Below are positions 15,948 through 24,664 of a stretch of DNA of 64,000 bases, piece after piece. The translations under genes and the position numbers were made by a program. Position 1 is the first letter of the stretch, and every line of letters starts with the position of its first letter. The notes beneath the pieces were generated by a model, which had not been told where the DNA came from, did not search any database, and saw nothing but the letters and a program-made list of their open reading frames with translations. The DNA comes from Actinophytocola oryzae (GTDB lineage: Bacteria > Actinomycetota > Actinomycetes > Mycobacteriales > Pseudonocardiaceae), in assembly GCF_004364325.1 (NCBI RefSeq), contig NZ_SOCP01000008.1:310001-374000 (forward strand), given 5' to 3'.

Positions 15948-16888
15948 GCGACGGCATGACTTTCAGCCAGCGGTTATCCGACCTCGCCTACGCGACGGGC
16001 TGGGGCATCGTGCGCGGACTGCCGGAGCCGGTGGCGAAGGGCGTCTTCCGCACGGCGGCCGACCTCGGCACCCGGCGCGACGGCCCCGGCATCCAGCAGA
16101 TGCGCCGCAACTACGCGCGCGTGGTGCCCAAGGCGGGCCCGGCCGAGCTGGACGACCTCGTGCGCGCGGGCGTCCGCTCGTACGCGAGGTTCTGGAAGGA
16201 GGCCTTCCGCCTGCCCTCCATGGACCACAGGAAGATCTACCAGCAGGTCCAGGACACGATCGTCGGCCTTCCGCTGATCGACGCGGCCCTGGAGCGCGGG
16301 AAGGGCCTGGTCATCGCGCTGCCGCACACCGGCAACTTCGACGTCTCCGGCATCTGGCTCGTCGGCTACCAGGGCCCGTTCACCACCGTCAACGAACGGC
16401 TGAAGCCCGAGTCCCTCTACCGGCGGTTCGCCGACTACCGTGAGTCACTCGGTTTCGAGATCCTGCCCAGCGAGGGCGGCGCGTACCGGCTGCTGATGGA
16501 ACGCCTGCGTGCCAACAAGATCGTGTGCCTCGTGGCCGACAGGGACCTGTCGAAGCGGGGCATCCCGGTCACGTTCTTCGGCGAGGAGACCCGCATGCCC
16601 GCCGGCCCGGCCCGGCTCGCGGCGGCCACCGGCGCCCAGCTGCTCGTCGTGGACAACACGTTCACCGACGACGGCTGGGGCGTGCGCATCCACACGCCGA
16701 TCCAGGTGCACGGCCGCGAGGACGTCGCCACGGCGACGCAGCGGATGGCCGACGCGTTCGCCACGGACATCGTGAACGACCCCGCCAACTGGCACATGAT
16801 GCAGAAGCTCTGGCTCGCCGACCTCGACGAGGAGCGGCGGAAGGCGTTGACCACGGGGCCGAGCCGATCCGATACCGGGTCGCGGTGA
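15944..16888 (+). CDS. patA: Phosphatidylinositol mannoside acyltransferase, PatA type
   Basis: 314 residues of the LpxL/HtrB-like acyltransferase superfamily. The catalytic HTGNFD (about residue 127) corresponds to the H-x4-D/E box, and the acceptor-site segment ADRDLSKRGIPVTFFG is typical. ATG at 15944 overlaps the pgsA stop by 4 bases. By position and family it should transfer an acyl chain to the PIM mannose added by PimA at the inner face of the membrane. A shadow frame extends upstream to 15863 but overlaps pgsA. Confidence 0.92.
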   Translation: MSDGMTFSQRLSDLAYATGWGIVRGLPEPVAKGVFRTAADLGTRRDGPGIQQMRRNYARVVPKAGPAELDDLVRAGVRSYARFWKEAFRLPSMDHRKIYQQVQDTIVGLPLIDAALERGKGLVIALPHTGNFDVSGIWLVGYQGPFTTVNERLKPESLYRRFADYRESLGFEILPSEGGAYRLLMERLRANKIVCLVADRDLSKRGIPVTFFGEETRMPAGPARLAAATGAQLLVVDNTFTDDGWGVRIHTPIQVHGREDVATATQRMADAFATDIVNDPANWHMMQKLWLADLDEERRKALTTGPSRSDTGSR

Positions 16889-18042
16889 AGATCGGGATCG
16901 TGTGTCCGTACTCCTTCGAGGTTCCCGGGGGAGTGCAGTCCCACGTGGTCGACCTCGCCAAGGCGCTGCGGCGGCGCGGCCACGAGGTCGACGTGCTGGC
17001 CCCCGCCGACGAGGACACCCCGCTGCCCGACTTCGTCCGCCCCACCGGCCGCTCGATCGGCATCCCCTACAACGGCTCCGTCGCACGCCTGTCCTTCGGC
17101 CCCGTCTCCTACCGGCGGGTGCGCCGCTGGATCCGCGACCACGACTTCGACGTCCTGCACCTGCACGAGCCCGCGACCCCGAGCCTGTCGCTGCTGGCGC
17201 TGATGATCGCCGACGGCCCGATCGTAGCCACCTTCCACACGTCGACACACCGCTCCCGCACGCTGGCCGCGTTCCAACCGGTGCTGCGTCCGTTCCTGGA
17301 GAAGATCACCGCACGCATCGCGGTCTCCGCGCTCGCACGGCGCGTCCAGGTCGAGCACCTCGGCGGCGACGCCGTGGAGATCCCCAACGGCGTGGACGTC
17401 GACTTCTTCGCGCGGGCCGAGCCGCTGCCCGGCTACCCCCGCGAGGGCGGCACGGTCGGGTTCGTCGGCCGGTTCACCGAGCCGCGCAAGGGCATGCCGA
17501 TCCTGCTGGACGCACTGCGCATCCTTGCCCCGGAGCTGCCCGGGCTGCGACTCCTGGTGGTCGGCGGCGGCGACCAGGACGAGCTGCGCCGCCAGGCGGG
17601 CCCGCTGCTCGCGGACAGGCTCGACCTGCTCGGGCAGGCCTCCGACGAGGTCAAGGCGCGGGCGCTGCGCAGCGTCGACGTGTACTGCGCACCCAACACC
17701 GGCGGCGAGAGCTTCGGCATGATCCTCACCGAGGCCATGTCCGCGGGCGCCGCGGTGGTCGGCAGCGACCTCGACGCGTTCCGACGGGTGCTCGACGACG
17801 GCCGCGCGGGCGTGGTGTTCCCCGTCGGCGACCCGGGTGCGCTCGCCGCGGCACTGCGCGGCATGCTTGGCTCCCCGCAGCGACGTGCCTCGTACGTGGC
17901 GGCCGCAGGCCAGCGCGTGGCGGCGTTCGACTGGGCGGTGCTGTCCGGTCAGGTCCTGCGGGTGTACGAGCAGGCGATCGCCGCCGACCCGCGGCGCATC
18001 GTCGAGTCGGACGCGGGTGTCGAGTCTGGTGAGGTGGGGTGA
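16885..18042 (+). CDS. pimA: Phosphatidylinositol alpha-mannosyltransferase (GT4)
   Basis: 385 residues, GT-B fold. N-terminal KIGIVCPYSFEVPGGVQSHV with the glycine-rich acceptor loop, then the C-terminal nucleotide-sugar domain with VGFVGRFTEPRKGMP and the E-x7-E box in GGESFGMILTEAMSAG. It transfers mannose from GDP-mannose to phosphatidylinositol. GTG start overlaps the patA stop (GTGA). The mycobacterial order pgsA-patA-pimA is preserved exactly. The last about 20 residues (after AIAADP) run into the repeat region that follows and look non-conserved. Confidence 0.95.
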   Translation: MKIGIVCPYSFEVPGGVQSHVVDLAKALRRRGHEVDVLAPADEDTPLPDFVRPTGRSIGIPYNGSVARLSFGPVSYRRVRRWIRDHDFDVLHLHEPATPSLSLLALMIADGPIVATFHTSTHRSRTLAAFQPVLRPFLEKITARIAVSALARRVQVEHLGGDAVEIPNGVDVDFFARAEPLPGYPREGGTVGFVGRFTEPRKGMPILLDALRILAPELPGLRLLVVGGGDQDELRRQAGPLLADRLDLLGQASDEVKARALRSVDVYCAPNTGGESFGMILTEAMSAGAAVVGSDLDAFRRVLDDGRAGVVFPVGDPGALAAALRGMLGSPQRRASYVAAAGQRVAAFDWAVLSGQVLRVYEQAIAADPRRIVESDAGVESGEVG

Positions 18043-18230
18043 GGCTGCGTCGTGAGCGGAGCTTGCGGAGTGAACCATCGATGTTCAGGACGTTGCCGAG
18101 CCTGCGGAGGGCGTCGGTGTAGCGGAGCTTGCGGAGCGTTCCGATGCCATGAAGTCGGCGAGGCTGCGTCGTGAGCGGAGCTTGCGGAGTGAACCATCGA
18201 TGTCGAGGCTGCGTCGTCAGCGGAGCTTTT
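18041..18230. repeat. 44-bp direct repeats after pimA
   Basis: GAGGCTGCGTCGTGAGCGGA... is present in full at 18041-18084 and 18160-18203 (44 identical bases ending AACCATCGATGT) and partly at 18205-18228 with one change. A short related piece, GTAGCGGAGCTTGCGGAGCG, occurs near 18119. The first copy contains the pimA stop codon. The repeats share the GAGCGGAGC core with the 138-bp family but are otherwise different. Confidence 0.9.
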
Positions 18231-18253
18231 CAGGGTAGTGGGGCAGCGTCGTC

Positions 18254-19240
18254 ATGACGGTGTTGCTCGTCGCGCTTGTCGTTGTCCTCGTGGCGGCGCT
18301 TTCGGTGTGGCTGGCTGCCACCGCCAACCGTCTGGACCGGTTGCACGTGCGCACCGACGCGGCGTGGGCGGCGCTGGACGCCGCACTGGCCAGACGGGCG
18401 GTGGTGGCCCGCGCCGTCGCCGCCGCGATCCGGCTCGACGACGTGAGTGCCGACCGTCTGCGTGCCGAGGCCGAACGCGCCGAGAGCGCGCTCCGCGAGG
18501 AGCGCGAGGGTGCCGAGAACCGGCTGTCGCTGCAGCTCGCGGGGATCGACCGGGCCAAGCTGCCCCTGGCGCTGACCGCGGAACTCCTCGACGCCGAGCA
18601 CCGCGTGGTGATCGCTCGCCGCGTGCACAACGACGCCGTGCGGGACACGCTCACCCAGCGCCGCCGCAGACTGGTCCGGTGGCTGAAGCTGGCGGGCACC
18701 GCGCCGAGCCCCGAGTACTTCGAGATCGTCGAGCCGTCCCTGTCCGACTCTGCCTCCGCGCCGCTGCCCCGCCCGTCCGCGCGGGTGCTGCTCTTCGACA
18801 CCGAGCGCCGGGTGCTGCTGTTCAACGGCCACGACCCGGTCCGCCCCGAGACGAAGTTCTGGTTCACCGTCGGCGGCGGCGTCGAGCCGGGGGAGGACCT
18901 GCGCTCGGCCGCGCTGCGTGAGCTGGCCGAGGAGACGGGTGTGAAGCTGGGCGACGACGGCCTGGTCGGCCCGGTGTGGCGCAGGCGCGTCGCGTTCAGC
19001 TTCGACGGCCGCACCTACGACGGCGAGGAGTGGTTCTTCGTCGCCGACCTCGCCGACCCGGTCCACGTGGACACGTCCGGCTTCACCGAGCTGGAGGCCC
19101 GCACGGTCGACGGCCACCGCTGGTGGTCGGTCGAGGAGCTGCGTGCCACCGAGGACACGGTCTACCCGGTCCAGCTGTCGCACCTGCTGCCCGAGGTCAT
19201 GACCAAGAAGTGGGACGGCACGGTCCGGACGGTCCGGTGA
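18254..19240 (+). CDS. Membrane-anchored protein with C-terminal Nudix hydrolase domain
   Basis: 328 residues: one N-terminal membrane helix (1-24), a helical charged region resembling LemA-type coiled coil (25-150), then a Nudix fold. The Nudix box is complete: GGGVEPGEDLRSAALRELAEETGV spans residues about 218-241 with the metal-binding REUxEE core. A comparable membrane-Nudix gene follows pimA in M. tuberculosis (Rv2609c). Substrate unknown; the active domain should face the cytoplasm. It overlaps the next gene by 4 bases. Confidence 0.88.
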   Translation: MTVLLVALVVVLVAALSVWLAATANRLDRLHVRTDAAWAALDAALARRAVVARAVAAAIRLDDVSADRLRAEAERAESALREEREGAENRLSLQLAGIDRAKLPLALTAELLDAEHRVVIARRVHNDAVRDTLTQRRRRLVRWLKLAGTAPSPEYFEIVEPSLSDSASAPLPRPSARVLLFDTERRVLLFNGHDPVRPETKFWFTVGGGVEPGEDLRSAALRELAEETGVKLGDDGLVGPVWRRRVAFSFDGRTYDGEEWFFVADLADPVHVDTSGFTELEARTVDGHRWWSVEELRATEDTVYPVQLSHLLPEVMTKKWDGTVRTVR

Positions 19241-19608
19241 GCCACCTCGTCTTCCCGGACGACGGGATCGTCGCGGTCTGGGACGCCGCGCCCTTCGCGC
19301 ACGTCGAGGACCACGAGTCCTGGGCGGCCGCGCTCGCCGACCCGGCCGAGAGCGCCATCGTGTTGATCGAGGCGGGTGACGGGCCGTGCGAGGTCGAGGT
19401 CCGGGTCGGCGGCGGCGCGCCGTCGGCGGCGATCTCCGGACCACACCCGCTCGTGTCCACCGGCGCGGTGCGGATGAGCGGGCCACACGCGGTCGGCGGG
19501 GTGCTCTGGGACAACACGGTCGAGCTGGAGGTGCCGCCCGGCCGGTACACGCTCACCGCGCACCGACCGGGCGGAACCCGGTTGGTCGTCGTGCTCAGTC
19601 CTACGTGA
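19237..19608 (+). CDS. Small hypothetical protein, translationally coupled to the Nudix gene
   Basis: 123 residues, acidic and beta-rich, no membrane segment. I do not recognise the family. GTG at 19237 overlaps the Nudix stop (GTGA), and the codon third positions are strongly GC, so it is a real gene. It begins SHLVFPDDGIVAVWDAAPF and ends in YTLTAHRPGGTRLVVVL, suggesting a compact beta domain. Its 3' end overlaps the convergent EF-G-like gene by 8 bases. Confidence 0.75.
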   Translation: MSHLVFPDDGIVAVWDAAPFAHVEDHESWAAALADPAESAIVLIEAGDGPCEVEVRVGGGAPSAAISGPHPLVSTGAVRMSGPHAVGGVLWDNTVELEVPPGRYTLTAHRPGGTRLVVVLSPT

Positions 19609-21727
19609 CCTGGGCCGCGATCGACTCGGGCAGCGGGTCGTAGCGGGAGAACATCCTGGAGAACGTCGCCGAGCCGGACGTCATGGCCCGCAGGTCGATC
19701 GCGTAGCGGAGCAACGCCGTCGCGGGGACCTCGGCGCGGACGAGGCTGTACCCGGGCTGGTCGGCGGCCTCCGTGCCGAGCACCCGCCCCCGCCGGGACG
19801 ACAGGTCGCCCAGCACGGTGCCGAGGTGCTCGTCCGGCAGGCGGACCGCCACGTGGTCGACCGGTTCCAGCAGCGACACCCGCCCGTTGGCCGCGGCGTC
19901 CTTCAACGCCAGCGAGCCCGCGGTCTGGAACGCGGCGTCGGAGGAGTCGACGCTGTGTGCCTTGCCGTCGAACAGGGTCACCCGGATGTCCACCATGGGG
20001 TAGCCGGCCTGGATGCCCTTCTCCATCTGAGCCCGCACTCCCTTCTCCACCGACGAGATGTACTGCGACGGCACGGAACCGCCGACCACCTTGTCCACGA
20101 ACTCGAGGCCCGACCCGACCGGCAGCGGCTCGACGTCGATGTCGCACACGGCGTACTGCCCATGCCCGCCGGACTGCTTGACGTGTCTGCCCTTGCCACG
20201 GGCCGGCGCCGCGAACGTCTCACGCAGCGCGACCTTCACCGGTTCGGTGTCCACGTCCGCGCCGCCTGCCCGCAGGCGCGCGAGCACGACGTCCGCGTGT
20301 GCCTCGCCCATGCACCACAGCACGAGCTGGTGGGTCTCCGCGTTGCGCTCCAGCCGCAGCGTCGGGTCACCGGCCACCAGACGGTTCAGGTTGCGGGACA
20401 GTGCGTCCTCGTCGCTGCGGGTCTTCGCGACGACCGCGACCGGCAGCAGCGGCTCCGGCATCCGCCACGGCCGCATCAGCAGCGGCTTCTCCGGGCTGGA
20501 CACGGTGTCGCCGGTCTCCGCGGTGCCGAGCTTGGTCAGCGCGCAGATGTCACCGGCGACGCAGTAGGAGACCTCGCGCAGGTTCGACCCCAGCGGTGAG
20601 TAGATGTGCGCGACGCGCTCGTCGTTGTCGTGGTCCTCGTGGCCGCGGTCGGCCATGCCGTGGCCCGAGATGTGCACCGGCCGCTCCGGGCGCAGTGTCC
20701 CGGAAAACACCCGGACGAGTGACACGCGGCCGACGTAGGAGTCGATGGCGGTACGCACGACCTCGGCCACCAGCGGGCCGTCGGGGTCGGCACACAGGGA
20801 GTTCGCGCCGACGCCGTGCACGTCGGTCACGTCCGGCACCGCGTGCTCGAGCGGCGACGGGAACGCGCCGGTGAGCGCCTCGAGCAGCTCGGCGAGCCCG
20901 ACCCCGCTGGTCGCGCAGACGGGGAGGACGGGGTGGAACGTGCCGCGTGCGACGGCGGTCTCGAGGTCCTTGATCAGCGTCTCGGTCTCGATCTCCTCGC
21001 CCTCGAGGTAGCGCTCCATGAGGGTCTCGTCCTCGCTCTCGGCGATGATCCCCTCGATGAGCTCGTTGCGTGCCTCGTCGATGAGCGCGAGGTCGGCCTC
21101 GTCCGCCTCGCCGATGGTGGGCGGGAAGCCGCCCGAGTAGTCGAAGAACCGGCGCGTGATGAGCCCCAGCAGCCCCATCTTCCCGGTGGCGGCGGGCAGG
21201 TACAGGGGCAGCACACCGGCGCCGAACGCCTCCTGGCAGGCACGCATCTCGGCCATCGCGTCCGCGCGCTGGTGGTCCAGCCTGGCGATCACCACGGCGC
21301 GGGGCATGCCGACGGCGGCGCACTCCGCCCACAGCGCGATGGTCGCCGGGTCGACGCCCTCCGCCGCGCAGACCACGAAGAGCGCGGCGTCCGCGGCACG
21401 CAGGCCGGCACGGACCTCGCCGACGAAGTCCGCGTACCCCGGGGTATCGATCAGGTTGATCTTGACGTCGCCGTGCACGAGCGGGGCGACGGACAGTCCG
21501 ACCGAGCGCTGCTGGCGCTGCGCGGCGGGGTCGTGGTCGCACACGGTCGTGCCGTCGGTGACGGTGCCCGCCCGCGAGATCACGCCGGAGGCGGCGAGGA
21601 GGGCTTCTGTCAGAGTCGTCTTCCCGGAACCCGACGGCCCGACGAGAACGATGTTGCGCACCTTGGCCGGGTCGTCCACAGCGACCGCGGCTCCGCCATC
21701 ACCGTTTTCCGAGTGTTTGCTGGCCAT
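19601..21727 (-). CDS. Elongation factor G-like protein (EF-G2/FusA2 type)
   Basis: 708 residues with the five-domain EF-G layout. P-loop GPSGSGKTT (about residue 31), switch II DTPGY. The G4 position reads ARLDHQ instead of the usual NKxD, so guanine recognition may be altered. Domain IV follows with GGHGQYAVCDI. This matches the second, non-canonical EF-G of actinobacteria rather than the ribosomal fusA linked to rpsL; its role is not established. I prefer ATG 21727 (AAAGGG 8 bases upstream) to the in-frame GTG 21736. Confidence 0.9.
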   Translation of the reverse strand: MASKHSENGDGGAAVAVDDPAKVRNIVLVGPSGSGKTTLTEALLAASGVISRAGTVTDGTTVCDHDPAAQRQQRSVGLSVAPLVHGDVKINLIDTPGYADFVGEVRAGLRAADAALFVVCAAEGVDPATIALWAECAAVGMPRAVVIARLDHQRADAMAEMRACQEAFGAGVLPLYLPAATGKMGLLGLITRRFFDYSGGFPPTIGEADEADLALIDEARNELIEGIIAESEDETLMERYLEGEEIETETLIKDLETAVARGTFHPVLPVCATSGVGLAELLEALTGAFPSPLEHAVPDVTDVHGVGANSLCADPDGPLVAEVVRTAIDSYVGRVSLVRVFSGTLRPERPVHISGHGMADRGHEDHDNDERVAHIYSPLGSNLREVSYCVAGDICALTKLGTAETGDTVSSPEKPLLMRPWRMPEPLLPVAVVAKTRSDEDALSRNLNRLVAGDPTLRLERNAETHQLVLWCMGEAHADVVLARLRAGGADVDTEPVKVALRETFAAPARGKGRHVKQSGGHGQYAVCDIDVEPLPVGSGLEFVDKVVGGSVPSQYISSVEKGVRAQMEKGIQAGYPMVDIRVTLFDGKAHSVDSSDAAFQTAGSLALKDAAANGRVSLLEPVDHVAVRLPDEHLGTVLGDLSSRRGRVLGTEAADQPGYSLVRAEVPATALLRYAIDLRAMTSGSATFSRMFSRYDPLPESIAAQVT

Positions 21728-21798
21728 GCCACTCACCCTTTCCGCTTGACCGCACTGTCAGCAGGGTTCGGTGTGTTGAGGTATGTGCTCGATCTCAC

Positions 21799-21813
21799 AC
21801 CTGTTTACCAGGT
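21799..21813. promoter_or_regulatory. Inverted repeat upstream of pdxS
   Basis: ACCTG-TTTAC-CAGGT lies in the 198-base divergent region between the EF-G-like gene and pdxS, 113 bases before the pdxS start. It is a short but perfect palindrome; no PdxR-type regulator is seen in the window. Confidence 0.25.
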
Positions 21814-21925
21814 CAGACAAGCCCGCGCAGACAAGTGGCCTGGTGAATTACCGCGGAATTGGCACGCTGGTGATAGCCACCTGAGGAATACACTCGGGAT
21901 GAAATCCACAGAGGAGGGACGGTCC

Positions 21926-22840
21926 GTGACTGACGACTCGACCCCTGTCGTTCCCGAGGCGGTAACCGGAACCGCGCGGGTCAAGCGGGGTATGGCGGAG
22001 ATGCTCAAGGGTGGCGTGATCATGGACGTGGTCACCGCCGACCAGGCCAAGATCGCCGAGGACGCCGGTGCCGTGGCGGTCATGGCACTGGAACGGGTTC
22101 CCGCGGACATCCGCGCGCAGGGCGGCGTCGCGCGGATGAGCGACCCGGACCTCGTCGACGGCATCATCAACGCGGTCTCGATCCCGGTGATGGCCAAGGC
22201 CCGCATCGGGCACTTCGTCGAGGCGCGGGTGCTGCAGTCGCTCGGCGTCGACTACGTGGACGAGTCCGAGGTGCTGACGCCCGCGGACTACGCCAACCAC
22301 ATCGACAAGTGGTCGTTCACCGTGCCGTTCGTGTGCGGGGCGACGAACCTCGGCGAGGCGCTGCGCCGGATCACCGAGGGTGCGGCGATGATCCGCTCCA
22401 AGGGCGAGGCAGGCACCGGTGACGTGTCCAACGCGACCACGCACATGCGCAGGATCCGCGGCGAGATCAAGAGGCTGACGTCGCTACCGGAGGACGAGCT
22501 GTTCGTGGCGGCCAAGGAGCTCCAGGCGCCCTACGAGCTGGTGCGCGAGGTCGCGCGGCTCGGCAAGCTGCCGGTCGTGCTGTTCACCGCGGGCGGCATC
22601 GCCACCCCGGCGGACGCGGCGATGATGATGCAGCTGGGCGCCGAGGGCGTGTTCGTCGGCTCGGGCATCTTCAAGTCCGGCGACCCGGCCAGGCGTGCCG
22701 AGGCGATCGTGAAGGCCACGGCCTTCCACGACGACCCGGACGTCATCGCGAAGGTGTCCCGCGGTCTCGGCGAGGCCATGGTCGGCATCAACGTCGAGGA
22801 CGTCCCCGAACCGCACCGCCTGGCCGACCGCGGCTGGTAG
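21926..22840 (+). CDS. pdxS: Pyridoxal 5'-phosphate synthase, PdxS subunit
   Basis: 304 residues, (beta/alpha)8 barrel, cytoplasmic. It makes PLP from ribose 5-phosphate, glyceraldehyde 3-phosphate and ammonia from PdxT. Key lysines are in KGGVIMDVVTADQAKIAEDA (N-terminal region) and VMAKARIGHFVEA; FTAGGIATPADAAMMMQLGA forms the phosphate site. GTG 21926 is preceded by GAGGAGGGA, favouring it over ATG 21899. pdxT is 1.8 kb downstream, separated by a repeat, an XRE regulator and azlCD, so the PLP pair is split here. Confidence 0.97.
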   Translation: MTDDSTPVVPEAVTGTARVKRGMAEMLKGGVIMDVVTADQAKIAEDAGAVAVMALERVPADIRAQGGVARMSDPDLVDGIINAVSIPVMAKARIGHFVEARVLQSLGVDYVDESEVLTPADYANHIDKWSFTVPFVCGATNLGEALRRITEGAAMIRSKGEAGTGDVSNATTHMRRIRGEIKRLTSLPEDELFVAAKELQAPYELVREVARLGKLPVVLFTAGGIATPADAAMMMQLGAEGVFVGSGIFKSGDPARRAEAIVKATAFHDDPDVIAKVSRGLGEAMVGINVEDVPEPHRLADRGW

Positions 22841-22855
22841 GGCTGCGTTCGATTG

Positions 22856-22983
22856 CCTCGCTCCGCTCGGCGGTGAGCGGGCCTGTTCCCGGTGTCTTCC
22901 CTCCCTGCGCTGCTCAGCGCGAGTCGCTTCGCTCCTGGCGCCTCCGCTGCTCGCTCAGTCCAGACACCGGCGGCCCGCTCACA
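22856..22983. repeat. Diverged reverse copy of the 138-bp repeat
   Basis: Read on the minus strand this stretch carries GTGAGCGGGCCGCCGGTGTCTGGACTGAGCGAGCA, then GGAGGGAAGACACCGGG, then AGGCCCGCTCACCGCCGAGCGGAGCGAGGCAAT (positions 22983 down to 22856). These are the head, middle and tail of the unit at 14867, with a rearranged centre. It fills the gap between the convergent pdxS and XRE genes and overlaps the regulator stop. Confidence 0.8.
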
Positions 22984-23530
22984 CGTGCTCGGACACCATC
23001 ACCGTGAAGGTGCCGGGCTCGAGTGCCTCGAAGATGTGGGGGAGGTCGCCCGGGTAGGCGATGTAGTCGCCCGGGCCCAACTCCACCGGATCCTCGGTGA
23101 GACCGAGCCGCGCCCGCCCGGCGCACAGCACCACGTGCTCGACCACGCCGGGCATGTGCGGCTCGGACTCACGGATGGACCCCGGCTCGGCGGTGATCAG
23201 GTAGACGTCGCGCCGGGCGTTGGGCGGGCACGCCGACAGCACCGTCGCGACGTAGTTGGCCCGTTCGGAGAACACCGCGGGTCCCTCGCCCTTGCGCAGG
23301 ATCTGCACCTTCGGCCGCACGGGCTCGACCAGGCTCGCGAACGGCACGTCCAGTGCGACCGACAGCGCCCACAGGGTCTCCACGCTCGGGTTGCCGCTGG
23401 CCGCCTCGAGCTGGGACAGCGTCGACTTCGCGAGGCCCGCCCGTTTGGCCAGCTCGGACAGCGACAGCCCGGCGCGCTCCCGCTCGCGGCGGAGCGCGAA
23501 AGCGATGGCGTCGAGCGGCGCCTGTGTCAT
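22979..23530 (-). CDS. XRE family regulator with C-terminal cupin domain
   Basis: 183 residues: HTH_3 at about 10-65 (LSELAKRAGLAKSTLSQLEA) and a cupin sensor at about 105-180 (HMPGVVEHVVLCAGRARLGL, PGDYIAYPGDLPHIFEA). ATG 23530 has GGGAGG upstream. Divergent from azlCD with two identical-architecture palindromes between and just inside azlC, so it probably controls the exporter in response to an amino-acid-like ligand bound by the cupin. Confidence 0.92.
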   Translation of the reverse strand: MTQAPLDAIAFALRRERERAGLSLSELAKRAGLAKSTLSQLEAASGNPSVETLWALSVALDVPFASLVEPVRPKVQILRKGEGPAVFSERANYVATVLSACPPNARRDVYLITAEPGSIRESEPHMPGVVEHVVLCAGRARLGLTEDPVELGPGDYIAYPGDLPHIFEALEPGTFTVMVSEHV

Positions 23531-23565
23531 GATGTGTCCTCCCGTGTTCGCTCTGTAAGACCGAT

Positions 23566-23631
23566 CGTTCGCCTTGACGAACGGTGTGACTACTGTTCAC
23601 TATAGAAGTCATGCGTTCGATCTGGCGAACA
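23566..23631. promoter_or_regulatory. Paired operators for the XRE-cupin regulator
   Basis: CGTTCG-N6-CGAACG (23566-23583, perfect) lies in the 80-base divergent region. CGTTCG-N6-CGAACA (23614-23631) begins 3 bases inside azlC. Same half-sites, same spacer and 48 bases centre to centre. A TTGACG hexamer overlaps the first site and TATAGA lies between the two. Confidence 0.65.
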
Positions 23632-24303
23632 CTCACCCCTTCTCTGCGACGCGACGCGCTGGCCATGGCAGGCGCGATCGCGGTGGTCGGCCTGTCGTTC
23701 GGCGCCATCGCCGTGGGCAGCGGGCTCGACTGGTGGATGCCCAGCGCACTGTCCGTGCTGGTCTTCGCGGGAGGCTCCCAGTTCATGGTGGTCGGCGTGG
23801 TGGCCGCGGGCGGCGGTCTCGTCGCCGCGGTGGCCGGCGCGCTGCTGCTCAACGCCCGGCACCTCCCGTTCGGCATGGCGCTCGGCGACATCATGGGTCG
23901 CGGCCGGCTCGCCCGTGCTGTCGGCTCGCACCTGCTCATCGACGAGTCGGTCGCCTTCGCCCTGTCCCAGAGGAACGACCCGAAGCGGGCCAGGGCGGTG
24001 TTCTGGTTCCTGGGGACGCTGGCGTTCACCGTGTGGAACATCGGCACGGTCGTGGGTGCTGCCGCGGGCCAGTTCATCGGCGACACGGACGCGTTCGGCC
24101 TGGACGCGGCCTTCCCCGCGGCCCTGCTCGCACTGGTGCTGCCGTCGCTGAAGGTCCCGAGGACCCGCAACGCGGCGCTGCTCGGTGCCGTGGTGGCCCT
24201 GGCGACCACCCCGTTCCTGCCCGCGGGCGTGCCCGTCCTGCTGGCCCTGGTCGGCCTGGCCGTGCTGATCCCCACCCCGAAGAAGACGGAGGTGCCGGCG
24301 TGA
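23611..24303 (+). CDS. azlC: AzlC family branched-chain amino-acid exporter, large subunit
   Basis: 230 residues, about six to eight membrane helices. Family features are the N-terminal GLSFGAIAVGSGLDWW, SVLVFAGGSQFMVVG and the LNARHLPFGMALGD loop. It works with the small AzlD subunit encoded by the overlapping next gene, and AzlCD pairs export branched-chain or other hydrophobic amino acids. Divergent from an XRE-cupin regulator; an operator overlaps the first codons. Confidence 0.93.
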   Translation: MRSIWRTLTPSLRRDALAMAGAIAVVGLSFGAIAVGSGLDWWMPSALSVLVFAGGSQFMVVGVVAAGGGLVAAVAGALLLNARHLPFGMALGDIMGRGRLARAVGSHLLIDESVAFALSQRNDPKRARAVFWFLGTLAFTVWNIGTVVGAAAGQFIGDTDAFGLDAAFPAALLALVLPSLKVPRTRNAALLGAVVALATTPFLPAGVPVLLALVGLAVLIPTPKKTEVPA

Positions 24304-24632
24304 ACCTCACCGCCATCGTGATCCTCGCCGTCGGCACGTATGCCTTCCGCCTCGCAGGCCCGCTGCTCCGGACCCGCCTGGCCAAGGCGCACGGCGGTGA
24401 CGCCGAACTGCCGCCCCGCCTGGCCGAGGTCCTCTCCACCGCCGCCACCGTGCTGCTCGTCGGCCTCATCGCGACCGCGGCCCTGACCGACGGCGGCTCG
24501 TTCGCAGGCGTCGCCCTGCCCGCGGGAGTCCTCACCGGCGGCGTGCTGGCCTGGCGAAAGGCGCCGTTCGTGGTGGTCGTCGTCGTGGCGGCGGGTGTCG
24601 CGGCCGGGCTGCGGGCGCTCGGGGTGCCGTAA
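24300..24632 (+). CDS. azlD: AzlD family transport protein, small subunit
   Basis: 110 residues, three to four membrane helices, beginning VNLTAIVILAVGTYAFRLAG (position 1 is GTG-Met) with the YxFR signature of AzlD. GTG at 24300 overlaps the azlC stop by 4 bases, indicating coupled translation of the two-subunit exporter. Ends 32 bases before pdxT. Confidence 0.9.
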   Translation: MNLTAIVILAVGTYAFRLAGPLLRTRLAKAHGGDAELPPRLAEVLSTAATVLLVGLIATAALTDGGSFAGVALPAGVLTGGVLAWRKAPFVVVVVVAAGVAAGLRALGVP

Positions 24633-24664
24633 GTAAGCTTGGGTGAATCACAGGAGGTCAACAG

